DNA from: Bimastos eiseni
Taxonomy: Eukaryota; Annelida; Clitellata; Crassiclitellata; Lumbricidae
DNA: 64,000 nt
Direction: 5' to 3'
Assembly (NCBI GenBank): GCA_959347315.1
Contig: OY365819.1
Coordinates: 22,772,589-22,836,588 of the forward strand
A model generated the notes under the pieces. That model was not told the origin of the DNA. It was given only the letters and a program-made list of their open reading frames with translations, and did no database searches. Within the stretch, counting starts at the first letter, position 1. Each line of letters opens with the position of its first letter. The position numbers and the translations under genes were made by a program. Positions 36,110 to 44,555 of the stretch are shown here, one piece after another.

Positions 36110-36545
36110 CATTTTGACTATAAGACTTTGAGCTTAACGATCACGTGATATTCAGGCATTATTGAAATCCATTATTTTAATTCCTTGCCCCTCAAAACCA
36201 TACTATAGCCCCACAGTCGTCTCTGAAACACCCATGGTTCCCGAGAACGAGCTTAATTTGGCTATGACCTCTACGGTCACGTAATGTTCAGGCAATTTTG
36301 AAAATCCATTTATCGAATTCTTTGCATCTGAAAACTCAATCATAGACACCAAACTCATCCCCGTATCATCCGTAGTCCCTGAAAAACTATAGTCATGCGA
36401 CTTTTGACCTCCGTGATGTTCAAGCATATTGAAAATATATTTTATTAATTGCTTGCCCCTGAAGACCATATCCTAGCTACAAGACGCATTCCTGTGTCAT
36501 TTATAATGTATGGTTGCTTGATAATTTTGACGATGCGGCCTATCA
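36110..36545. repeat. Diverged tandem repeat (array 2)
   Basis: Units with GTTCAGGCAATTTTGAAAAT, CTTGCCCCTGAAGACCATA and CATCCCCGTATCAT blocks at about 120-bp spacing, related to 31800-32345. It ends just before the TM6 exon. Confidence 0.65.
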
Positions 36546-36592
36546 TAATTCTAAATATAAATATTACAATAAATATTATCAGCGTTGCCTAC

Positions 36593-36692
36593 CATCCGTC
36601 GTAGGCAAACATTCCACCGTAAAAACCTACTGCAATCACACCAATATTCGTTTCTGTTCCATCGAAACCTGTTGCAAGGTGCTCCGTATAAC
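36593..36692 (-). CDS. Gene B exon: loop and TM6 (FAYDGW)
   Basis: A 100-bp exon from acceptor AATCTGCAG reading GYTEHLATGFDGTETNIGVI, then AVGFYGGMFAYDG and the TG of a split Trp codon. F-A-Y-D-G-W is the SLC7 TM6 signature. Phase fits the exons on both sides. Confidence 0.85.
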
Positions 36693-37418
36693 CTGCAGAT
36701 TCATAGAAGAGCGTAAATTACGCCGTTGACGGCATGCAATCAGGCCAGTGGAAGAATGAAGTGAGGCGCAGAACATCAAGCAGAGCGTGGGATAGTCATG
36801 CGCAATGCACATGACAAACATTCGCATCACTAGGTGGCGTCTGCAGAATGATACGTAGAAGAGATGGCAGTCTAACAGTTTAATTCGAATACTGCTTGTC
36901 AAACTTATTGCTATTTGTTACTAATTAAGATGTATAATTAAATACGTAGTAGAATCTTTAATATCTTAATGCGGTTTGTTAGTTGGAATTAATGAACACT
37001 AATAATGTTATTGTTGATACGAAATCTAGCTGCGTTTTAGCCTGCGTCATCTACACTGCTCCCAACGTCACCTATCGAATTAGTCGACCTTGTGAGGCAT
37101 CGAACACGCATCATTCAGATCTTCGTGACAGCGTATTACCATTCAACATCGCTTCGCTCAAAACTTCTTATATAGTGAATATGTTACATTACGTTTGCAT
37201 ATTAACTCGATAGGTTATGACAATAAAAATTGCTAGAAAAACATCGTCCCTGCTGTAGGCCTACTGTCATTGCAGTTGGTACTTGTGTGCTCTGGATAAC
37301 GAATCGAAAGCTGCTACAGCTGGCGATACTATTGTGTGAACTGTTTGGATTGAGATAATTGTTACATTATGTTATAATAAAATGGTGTTTCTTTTGACGA
37401 GGTCTAAAAGTCACTTAC
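36693..37418. other. Gene B intron
   Basis: AT-rich, no recognised element. Confidence 0.35.
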
Positions 37419-37562
37419 CTTGACACAACTTGACAATACCGCCGATGATGATTATGGCAAGAGCGAGTAGTTTCGCTGCCGTGAATATGATCTGTATTTG
37501 AGCGGCCAATTTAACGCTGTAGATATTTATGGCAATTAACGTGACTGCAACAACGACAACAT
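37419..37562 (-). CDS. Gene B exon: TM4-TM5
   Basis: A 144-bp exon with VVVVAVTLIAINIYSVKLAA, QIQIIFTAAKLLALAIIII and GGIVKLCQ, then the first base of a Gly codon before GTAAGTG. The YSVK..A..Q..FT.AKLLAL block matches SLC7 TM4-TM5. Acceptor CCTGTGGCAG. Confidence 0.86.
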
Positions 37563-38046
37563 CTGCCACAGGTTATTTATAAACACCAAAACCAGATTGG
37601 AGTAGAGCATGCGCGTCTTCCTCTTTACACCCTCCTAAACTTTAACTCCACTTGACGATGAACTGATAAGAATAATTAACTGGATAAAATTTTTTAGAGC
37701 ACAATTGACTCAGTTCACAGATGTGAGTTATTACGAAATTTACGCTGGACAATAGTGTTTGTAGTGTGACTCGAATAAGTAAGCCTCGCGATCCCATGTT
37801 ACAACCAGAATTATGCAGAAGTAATCAGCAGGCCAGAAGCCACTAATGTAATGTAATACAATGTAAATCTTCGAACAGTTCTCAGCGCCCACAAAAGTCA
37901 CGCTTTTTTATCGGCGCTATATATCAAGTCATGTCCGCAGTGGTCTGGCTTCTGGTTTCAATCCAGTTACAGGTAAAAATCCGGGAAGTCTAGGTCAGAG
38001 CGAAAATACGGCGAAAATAACAAAACAGAGGCCGCAAAATCGTTGC
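37563..38046. other. Gene B intron left of the Polinton
   Basis: Nothing recognised apart from the CGTTGC target copy at 38041-38046. Confidence 0.4.
38041..38046. repeat. Polinton target duplication, left copy
   Basis: CGTTGC, identical to 42117-42122. Confidence 0.88.
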
Positions 38047-38343
38047 AGTAGTAGCAAAATCGTTGTAGTTGCAAGCTGGAACAATTAACCAAAACGATAG
38101 GTCAAAAATAAAAAATCGTATAGTTCAAGCACCTACACCTAAGTCAAAACCGTCACCAAAAACCACGACAACCCCGCCATTGGTCCAATCGCCTACCTAA
38201 AGATCACCGCGAAATCCACCTTCATTCGTGTACAAGCCTAGGCCTTGGTCAAAACTCTAACCAATTGGTCAAATGCGTGACGACACCCAACAATTTAGAA
38301 ACTGTTGGAAATTCCCAACAGTTTCGAAGAGTCATCAGTTTTA

Positions 38344-38526
38344 TCACATAGTCACCAATTCCTCATTATCAACCCAATAATGAAATGACTCAGAATAACC
38401 CGACCATTTCACCAGCGACTTGTTTCCACGTTTCCTGATTGTCTTTTCTATCCTAGATACTTCTTTAGTAGTCTTCTGTATGTCCTGTTCGTAAAATGAA
38501 TCGTCGTTGAGGAAATTGTTAAACAA
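38344..38526 (-). pseudogene. Polinton integrase C-terminus (chromodomain)
   Basis: Reads VSRIEKTIRKRGNKSLVKWS then GYSESFHYWVDNEEL, a chromodomain pattern (V-E-K-I...LVKW.GY..S...WV). Retroelement and Polinton integrases carry such a domain at the C-terminus. The catalytic DDE core is absent: the frame stops at a deletion junction at 38526. Confidence 0.75.
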
Positions 38527-38880
38527 TTGGACAAAAAATCTGATATATCTTCCAAATTCTTTGAATCATCGGAAGACGTACCATATCCAAGATACATGAA
38601 CATCGATAAGAAGATCCTAATGGTTTTCGATGATTTACAGTTAGAAGAGCAAAATAAATGCGAGACTTATTATATCCGGGAAAAGCATAGTAACGTCGAC
38701 TGTTTTTACCTCGCTAAAAATTATTTCTAACTACCGAGACTGACTATCAGACAGAACGCAAACTTCATATGTCTGTTTTCCAAGGACCTAAAAAATATCG
38801 ATCACATCTACAACGTCGCAGCAAAAATATCTAAAAGAATACGCTTCGAACAAAAAAGACGACGGATACGACCGTCGGAA
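38527..38880 (+). pseudogene. Polinton packaging ATPase (FtsK/HerA type), C-terminal part
   Basis: Shows ILMVFDDL (the Walker B-like strand), REKHSNVDCFYLAKNYF, then after a stop LPRLTIRQNANFICLFSKDL. This layout matches the A32/FtsK-HerA-type packaging ATPase of Polintons. The Walker A region is missing and a stop at about 38731 breaks the frame. Confidence 0.75.
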
Positions 38881-39064
38881 TAAACTCTCGAGACGGTGAG
38901 TTATTCATCTTCAACTACCCAGTTTCAATCGAAGGAGATGACATGTCAGTCGGCAATACCACCTACAAGAGACTTCGGGGCTCTGGGAGTTGTCAACGAT
39001 GAAGGAACCAGGCAAGTCGATATACGACATAAACGATATCGAAGATTTGAGTGAGATCGACAGA

Positions 39065-39111
39065 TCAGGTCGACAGATTGCGTATGTGACAAACGCAATC
39101 TGTCGACCTGA
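39065..39111. repeat. Perfect 19-bp hairpin in Polinton
   Basis: Arms 39065-39083 and 39093-39111 with a 9-nt loop. Confidence 0.9.
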
Positions 39112-39304
39112 TAATTACGAACAAACCCAAGTCGCCTAGAAGCAGCAAATTTAGGAAAATTATTAAGCCGATATGAGAAGCGAGGCACTAGTCGGGCGAA
39201 GGAGTCGTCGTTCTTTCATAAGATCTTAGTATGGATATGTTGTCTCTACGAATGGCTAGCTTCAAATTGGGAAATACAGGCTTAGTTAACGAGGTAGTCG
39301 GTAT

Positions 39305-39505
39305 ATGCGACGAATTATTACGACAAAGCGCGATATCCGCTTTAGTGTTAAACGTTGGCAAAGACGCCGCAACGGAAAAAAAGCTATCGATGTTGGCAAG
39401 ACCGTAGCTATCAACGCCGGCAAGCGACTCGTGGATAAAGCCGCGGCTAAGATGTTTAGGCAGCGACCACAGAGAACCGTACTTAGCCAATGGAGCAAGG
39501 ATTAG
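39305..39505 (+). pseudogene. Small basic Polinton protein remnant
   Basis: A 66-codon frame rich in Arg/Lys with GKTVAINAGKRLVDKAAAK. Position and composition fit the small basic ORFs common in Polintons; function not assignable. A neighbouring degraded frame (39810-39990: KICSAIPPSRN...) may be a capsid-gene remnant, but this is uncertain. Confidence 0.4.
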
Positions 39506-40011
39506 TTGAAGAGTTTAATAGGCGACGACGGAAATACGGCACTTAATCGATACAGCGTGGAAACATTAAGGAGTTGAATAGGCGATGGCGGGAATACGAA
39601 TATAAATAATTTGCTGTCCGGTTACAGTGGGGCCAAATCGATACAAGATGCGTGGGTCGGGATTGAAGTTGGCTTAAAATATATTGCTGTTATAATAAAA
39701 AGATGCGGTGGGATGTTTTAAGATTTACCGAAAATTTCACAGCGGACGATATGAGTGGCGCGAGTACGAACCCGTAGCGAGAACGAATTTAAACAGCGCC
39801 GGGGAAATATTGAACTTCAAGATCTGTTCAGCCATCCCTCCGAGTCGTAACTGCTATTCGAAGGCAGACTGAATAAAGCAGATGGAACCGCGTACGCCAA
39901 TGCCGATGCTGCGGCCATTGCCAACTCATGCACCTTTTCAGCCAAATGTCGTATTCGCAATCGAATCAATAAATCGAAAGCGTGTTTCAACCGGGGCAAA
40001 GAAGGTTTTTC

Positions 40012-40445
40012 TTAGAAGAAAGAACAGAAGGTGTCAGCGTTAGAGGATGTGGGGAAGGAGCTGGGCAGTGGTGAGGAAGACTTACGACAGAGAAGAGAAT
40101 TTATAGCTTTCCAAAGGTGTCTAGGATTGGAGGAACTGGAGTGGATAAGCGAGGAGTAGTATTTTTTCTTGACTGCAGCGATAAGGCTATGGTATCTGTG
40201 TGTGACTGATTTGAGGGTAGATAGGGTCTTTTGCTTTAGATGTTGAGTCTTTGGCGCGCTTGTAGATGCGCCTGCGGAAGGTTTTGAAAGCTTGGAGATA
40301 GGAGGTGAACCAATGGTTAGATGTGCGTGAGCTGTGTGTGATAATGAGTGGTGCATGAGTGTCAAGGAGGATGGAGAGTGTTGAATTGTAGCAAGACAGA
40401 AGATCATCTGGAGAAGGAGGAGGATTGAGAACAAGTTCGGAGCGG
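40012..40445 (-). mobile_element. LINE fragment inside Polinton (L2/CR1-like linker)
   Basis: The - frame reads YHSLIAAVKKKYYSSLIHSS, NPRHLWKAINSLLCRKSSSP and SNADTFCSFF, the conserved stretch between endonuclease and RT (AKxxYYxxxI...NPRxLWxxINxLL...ADxFxxFF) of L2/CR1 LINEs. Inserted after the Polinton, or carried in by it. Confidence 0.72.
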
Positions 40446-40514
40446 GAATAACGCGGGAATAGGTCTACATCTTGCTCGTAGCCAAATACATTGATACTAA
40501 TATCTTGTGTGGGA

Positions 40515-40805
40515 CAATGGCTGATCGGTTAGAACGGTTAGCCCGTAACGTTCAGTGTGCGCAGACCGAACGGGTTTGACCCTCGTCCGGGGCGTCACTG
40601 TGTAGGGACCTTGTGCAAGTCCTTCGCGCACAATTCGCTATGCAGTACAACTGCAATTGCGCCGTCAAGGCGTGTGTATGCACTTCCGAGCAAAAAATGT
40701 TGGAAGACGGACGGTATAAAATTTCGAAAATAAATATTATTTCTCTCAAACTTACTTATTACCTTATTATCTGCAGCAATTCGATGTCGGTCCAACCAAG
40801 TTCCT
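40515..40805 (+). mobile_element. tRNA-derived SINE (copy 1)
   Basis: Head TGGCTGATCGGTTAGAACGG resembles a pol III A box; GGGTTTGACCCTCGTCC resembles the B box. The body (CACTGTGTAGGGACCTTG, CAAGTCCTTCGCGCAC, CAACTGCAATTGCGCCGTCA) recurs at 62690-62885. The 3' part (AATGTTGGAAG..CGGTATAAAATTTCG) recurs at 44410-44545. Confidence 0.75.
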
Positions 40806-40931
40806 CAGACTGCTTGATTAATTCTTTTGTAATTCTTTCGGAATGTTCCTCAACGGGGAACGTTCATGGCTCTCGTTACGCACCACTTGAAACACTCTTC
40901 GTCTTCGTCCTTCGTATTGATGATAGCCTTT

Positions 40932-41527
40932 TTACTTTATATACATAACGGTAGTTGAATGCAATAACTGCCTTTCAATCGTATTGATTTTCAACTTTAC
41001 AACGGCTCTGAATCTCGAGTTGCTACCGTGCATCAGGAAGGCAGACATTGATTCTATGATTTTATCTTTCGCGTTATCGCAAATTTCGCTCGTATCGTTG
41101 GAGTCTAAACCCACCACGGTCTTCGAAACGAAAGGAACATCTGCGGAATCTACTTGCCCGGATTTAAGATTAACGCGCTCCATTGCGCAAGTAAGGACAA
41201 AGTTAGCCTTAGTCTGTCGATTTCTAGACAATAGGTCTTCCAGTTGTGGTTGGGCAGCTTTGAGAAAAGATGTGACGTCGATTCCGGTGGACTACCGGAA
41301 TCGACGTCACATCTTTTCTCGATCGTGTATTGTTTCGTGAAGCCCTTGGTAGCTGAGGCCGTTTGGCGAATTTCAAACTTTGGTTTATTAATTACTCTCC
41401 TCAGTAAAACGTAATTTTTGTTTGCATTACACCTAGCTTCTCCTTTATGATTTTCATTGGTTACTTGGGTATGTGCCTTGGCACATACCCAATATACAAT
41501 ATTCAATAGCGGATTTAGTTTTCTCAT
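40932..41527 (-). pseudogene. Polinton DNA polymerase B, N-terminal region remnant
   Basis: Two overlapping frames: 41527-41150 (KGFTKQYTIE) and 41231-40932 (FVLTCAMERVN, DVPFVSKTVVGLDSND, KDKIIESMSAFLMHGSNSRF, VVKLKINT). The pattern ...G-S-x-x-x-F-x-x-V-x-x-L-x-I-N-T is the segment ahead of the polymerase domain in Polinton PolB-type ORFs. The exonuclease and polymerase motifs are absent. A 27-bp hairpin lies at 41262-41320. Confidence 0.6.
41262..41320. repeat. Perfect 27-bp hairpin in PolB remnant
   Basis: Arms 41262-41288 and 41294-41320 with a 5-nt loop; the longest perfect hairpin in the window. A second one (13-bp arms) is at 41465-41492. Confidence 0.93.
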
Positions 41528-42116
41528 AAATTTGTCTTACTGTCGTGGCTGGTATAGGAACGAGTGTAGGTATTCCAGTGTCAGAGACGGGTGCGTCCTT
41601 CAAACTAGCATTGGCTTGATTGGAGCAAAATGTGAGGGGATGAGTGTTTGTGGCACATGAGCTTCAATTTTAGCAATAAAATCCGCTTTTTGCAGACGTA
41701 AATACCTTTCTGTTTCGCAATATTTTTTAATTCTTTCACAGTCTTCTTCGGGTATTCCGTTTTTATATACGGAAGATTATTTTTTTGTTATACTCAATTT
41801 TGAAATGTGAGATTTATTTCTTGTGCTTCAAGTGGCAATGCTGTGATGGCAGTTTCGAAACTGTTGGGAATCCCCACGCATTTGACCAATTGGTTATGGT
41901 TATGACCAAGGGTCTAGGATTGTGCACGAATGAAGTCGGATTCGTGATTCCGCGGTGACCTATAGGTGGGCGATTGAACCAATGGCTGGGTTGTCGTGGT
42001 TTTGGTGGATGTTTTGACCTAGATGTTGGTGTTTGAACCTACAGGATAGCTTCGATTTTGGATTTTTGACCTAGCGATTTGGTTAATTGTCCAAGCTTGC
42101 TACGTTTGCTACTACT

Positions 42117-42122
42117 CGTTGC
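42117..42122. repeat. Polinton target duplication, right copy
   Basis: CGTTGC, identical to 38041-38046. Confidence 0.88.
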
Positions 42123-42253
42123 ATTACGTCGACTCTAAATCATTGTAGCTACCGGGCAATGTTTTATGATTAGGCCTGTACGAATAAACATTCTTGCAAT
42201 TATGCAATATAAACAGTTTGACTGATCGATGTAGCTATTGTGCTGACTCTTAC

Positions 42254-42502
42254 GTAGGACGAAAACTGCCAGAACCTTCTTGATATCTTCAGGAACATTA
42301 CCACATCCATCATTGAACAACGGCGTCATGATGTACTGGGCACATGTCAGCGTCAGAGTAGCCAAACTGGCTGGCTTCAGAAGCATTGCCCAGCACCAAG
42401 AGAAGATGAAGGACAATATGGAACCAAAAGCAGCGTCCAAGAAAGCATAATCAGCACCAGATGCTTTGATTACGCATCCCATTTCGGCGTAGCATAGAGC
42501 AG
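42254..42502 (-). CDS. Gene B exon: TM2-TM4 with heavy-chain cysteine
   Basis: A 249-bp exon reading ALCYAEMGCVIKASGADYAF, then LDAAFGSILSFIFSWCWAML, KPASLATLTLTCAQYI and the loop PLFNDGCGNVPEDIKKVLAV. A(L)CYAE-G is conserved in SLC7 TM3, and the loop Cys sits where light chains disulfide-bond to SLC3. Acceptor TTCTACAG, donor GTAAGA, phase 1. The Polinton ends only 137 bp from this exon's donor. Confidence 0.88.
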
Positions 42503-42639
42503 CTGTAGAAATGAAGAACCACCGTCAAGTTTATGCAAGCCCGCTTAAACTAGTATGCAATACAGGCATACAATTTTATATTATATTAAGCAATGACAAT
42601 CACCTCTAAACAATGCCTTTCCTAAAACAGTCAATGACT

Positions 42640-43034
42640 GGAAATTGATTCCCATATCCAAAGCAGTAGATGAGTTAATTCTTCCTATCACAAACTGATT
42701 AACGGGGAGTTAATTTCTCCTAGGAAAAAATGACTCCCATACCTAATGTAATAGGGGAGTTAGTTCTTCCTAGGACAGACTGACTCTCAGGGAGTTAATT
42801 CCTGTTAGGAAAAGTTGACTCACATGCCTAATGTACCAGGGGAGTTAATTCTTCCAAGGACAAGCCGACTCGTGGGAATAATTGACTCCAATACCGAGTG
42901 CAATAAAGGAGTTAGTTCTACCTAGGACAAACTGACTCTCGGGTAGTTAATTAATTTTAGAAAAAGTTGACTCCTATACCCAATGCAGTAAGGGAGCTAA
43001 TTCTACCTGGTACAAACAGACTCCCGATGAGTTA
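42640..43034 (+). repeat. Fold-back-like repeat, forward arm (locus 3)
   Basis: About five units of the GGAGTTAATTC...GACTCCCATACC...AATGCAATAG repeat in forward orientation. Confidence 0.87.
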
Positions 43035-43505
43035 ATTTTGTTATTGTTATGGATATTGCTATTGTTACTGTTATTGTCGCTATTGTCATTGTTCTCATCA
43101 TTATTGTTGACATTGTTATTGCTAATATTGTTGTTGTCAGTGCTATTGTTAGTGCTAATGTTGCTATTGCTACTGTTATTAATATTGATATTGTTATCGT
43201 TATTGCTATCGTTATCATTACTATTGCTATTGTCATTTTTGTTGTTGTTTTGCTATTGTCATTGATATTGTTATTGTTATTGCTATTGCTGTTGAAATTG
43301 ACTTTGCCATTATTGTTATTGTCATTGTTATCATTGTCGTTTTTGGTAATGCTTTTACTATTGTTGGTTGTTATAGGTATGTTGTTATTGTTATTGTCAT
43401 TGTTACTGTTGTTATTGTCAGTATTGCTAGTATTGTCATTGTTACTTTCAATGCTATTTTTTTAAAATTCCAATTGTTGGTGTTGTTGTTTTTCTTGTTA
43501 TTGTT
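43035..43505. repeat. ATTGTT-rich spacer (locus 3)
   Basis: About 470 bp of degenerate ATTGTT/ATTGCT/GTCATT hexamers between forward and inverted arms. ORFs of Leu/Ile/Val here are repeat artefacts. Confidence 0.82.
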
Positions 43506-43509
43506 GTCA

Positions 43510-43700
43510 ATTATTCCTGGGAGGAATTAACTCCCCGGGAGCCAGTTTGTCCTAGGCAGAATTAACTCACGTTTAGCATTCAGTTTGGGAGTCAATTTTT
43601 TACAGGAGCAATCAACTCCCCGGTAAGTATTTTGTCCTTGGAAGAATTAGCTCCCCTACTGCATTAGGTTTGGGAGTCAATTTTTCCAAGGAGGGCGGTA
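43510..43700 (-). repeat. Fold-back-like repeat, inverted arm part 1 (locus 3)
   Basis: Inverted units: GGGAGGAATTAACTCCCCGG, GAGCCAGTTTGTCCTAGGC, CCTACTGCATTAGGTTTGGG. Directly after the spacer. Confidence 0.85.
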
Positions 43701-44555
43701 TTCTCCAAGGGGCGGTATTCACAAGACAGAGTTAAGGTAATACGGTATCAGAACCTAGTTCGGGGTTAGCTATACCCTGGCTAAAGTTAACCCGTGGTAG
43801 CTATTCACTTAGCGGGCGCGATAGTTAGTCTGGGTAAAAGTACCGTAGAACTGTAGATGACGGGCCGGGCTACTGCGCATGCGCAAAAGTGTTTATGCGC
43901 TATGATACTGCTAAAGATAAGAACATTCACAAGAGTGAAGAATTTTGTTGATCAATACGTCAACATAAACGACTGCTTTGCCCGCTTATTAGAACTGTAT
44001 TTGTGTGGAAATTGCAGTGACTTAGGCACAATGAATGATATTCATCCGCTTTACAACTCTCGCCGTAAAGTTACTCTGATCCCTCTGGAAACCGGACCTT
44101 GGCCATCATCGGAACTACCCTTAGGACAACCACTCTGATTAGGCGCAGCATTCGTGAATAAGCAGGTGCTACGCTGTAGACTTGTTGTAAGAACAAACCA
44201 ATCCCAGCCAATAAATTGTAGGCCTATCCTTATTACACACACTGCGCTGCAGTGGCGACATTTCGCATGCAATATCGTCAGGCATCTCGTCAAGTTTGAA
44301 ACATGTTTGACTCAAAAACTAAAAGCAATATAATTTTGGCCCTCGGTGAAAGAGGCGAGTAAATATACTGCCTCTCAAACACCTTTCAACGTCTAAATCG
44401 ACGTCGAATGTGTATGCACTTCTGGGTAAAAAATGTTGGAAGTAGGGCGGTATAAAATTTCGAAAATAAATATTATTTCTCTCAGACTTACTTACTACCG
44501 TAGTATCTGCAGCTGCGGGAAATTCGATGCCGGTCCAATCAAATGCATTAGGTAG
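43701..44555. other. Insert within the inverted arm, with SINE 3' piece
   Basis: Unassigned sequence splitting the inverted arm. 44385-44548 matches the SINE 3' region at 40665-40803 (TTGGAAG..CGGTATAAAATTTCG...TATTATTTCTCTCA). Confidence 0.55.

Larger units (their letters stand above)
38047..42116. mobile_element. Polinton/Maverick, internally deleted, with 6-bp target duplication
   Basis: TIRs of about 270 bp: 38047-38328 and 41850-42116, both starting AGTAGTAGC at the outer end and sharing ACAATTAACCAAA, CCACGACAACCC and CCAATTGGTCAAATGCGTG. CGTTGC at 38041-38046 and 42117-42122 is a perfect 6-bp duplication, the size known for Polintons. At 4070 bp it is far below the usual 15-20 kb. It keeps remnants of the integrase chromodomain, packaging ATPase, a small basic protein and the PolB N-terminal region, and has gained a LINE piece and a SINE. 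It cannot encode its own mobility. Confidence 0.9.

Noticed and set aside
40540..40600. Functional tRNA gene
   Set aside because: Has A/B-box-like motifs but cannot be folded by eye into a tRNA, and the same unit repeats at 62690 with a shared non-tRNA body: a SINE.
43003..43465. Membrane-protein-like ORFs of Leu/Ile/Val
   Set aside because: Translations of ATTGTT-type repeats in the fold-back spacer.
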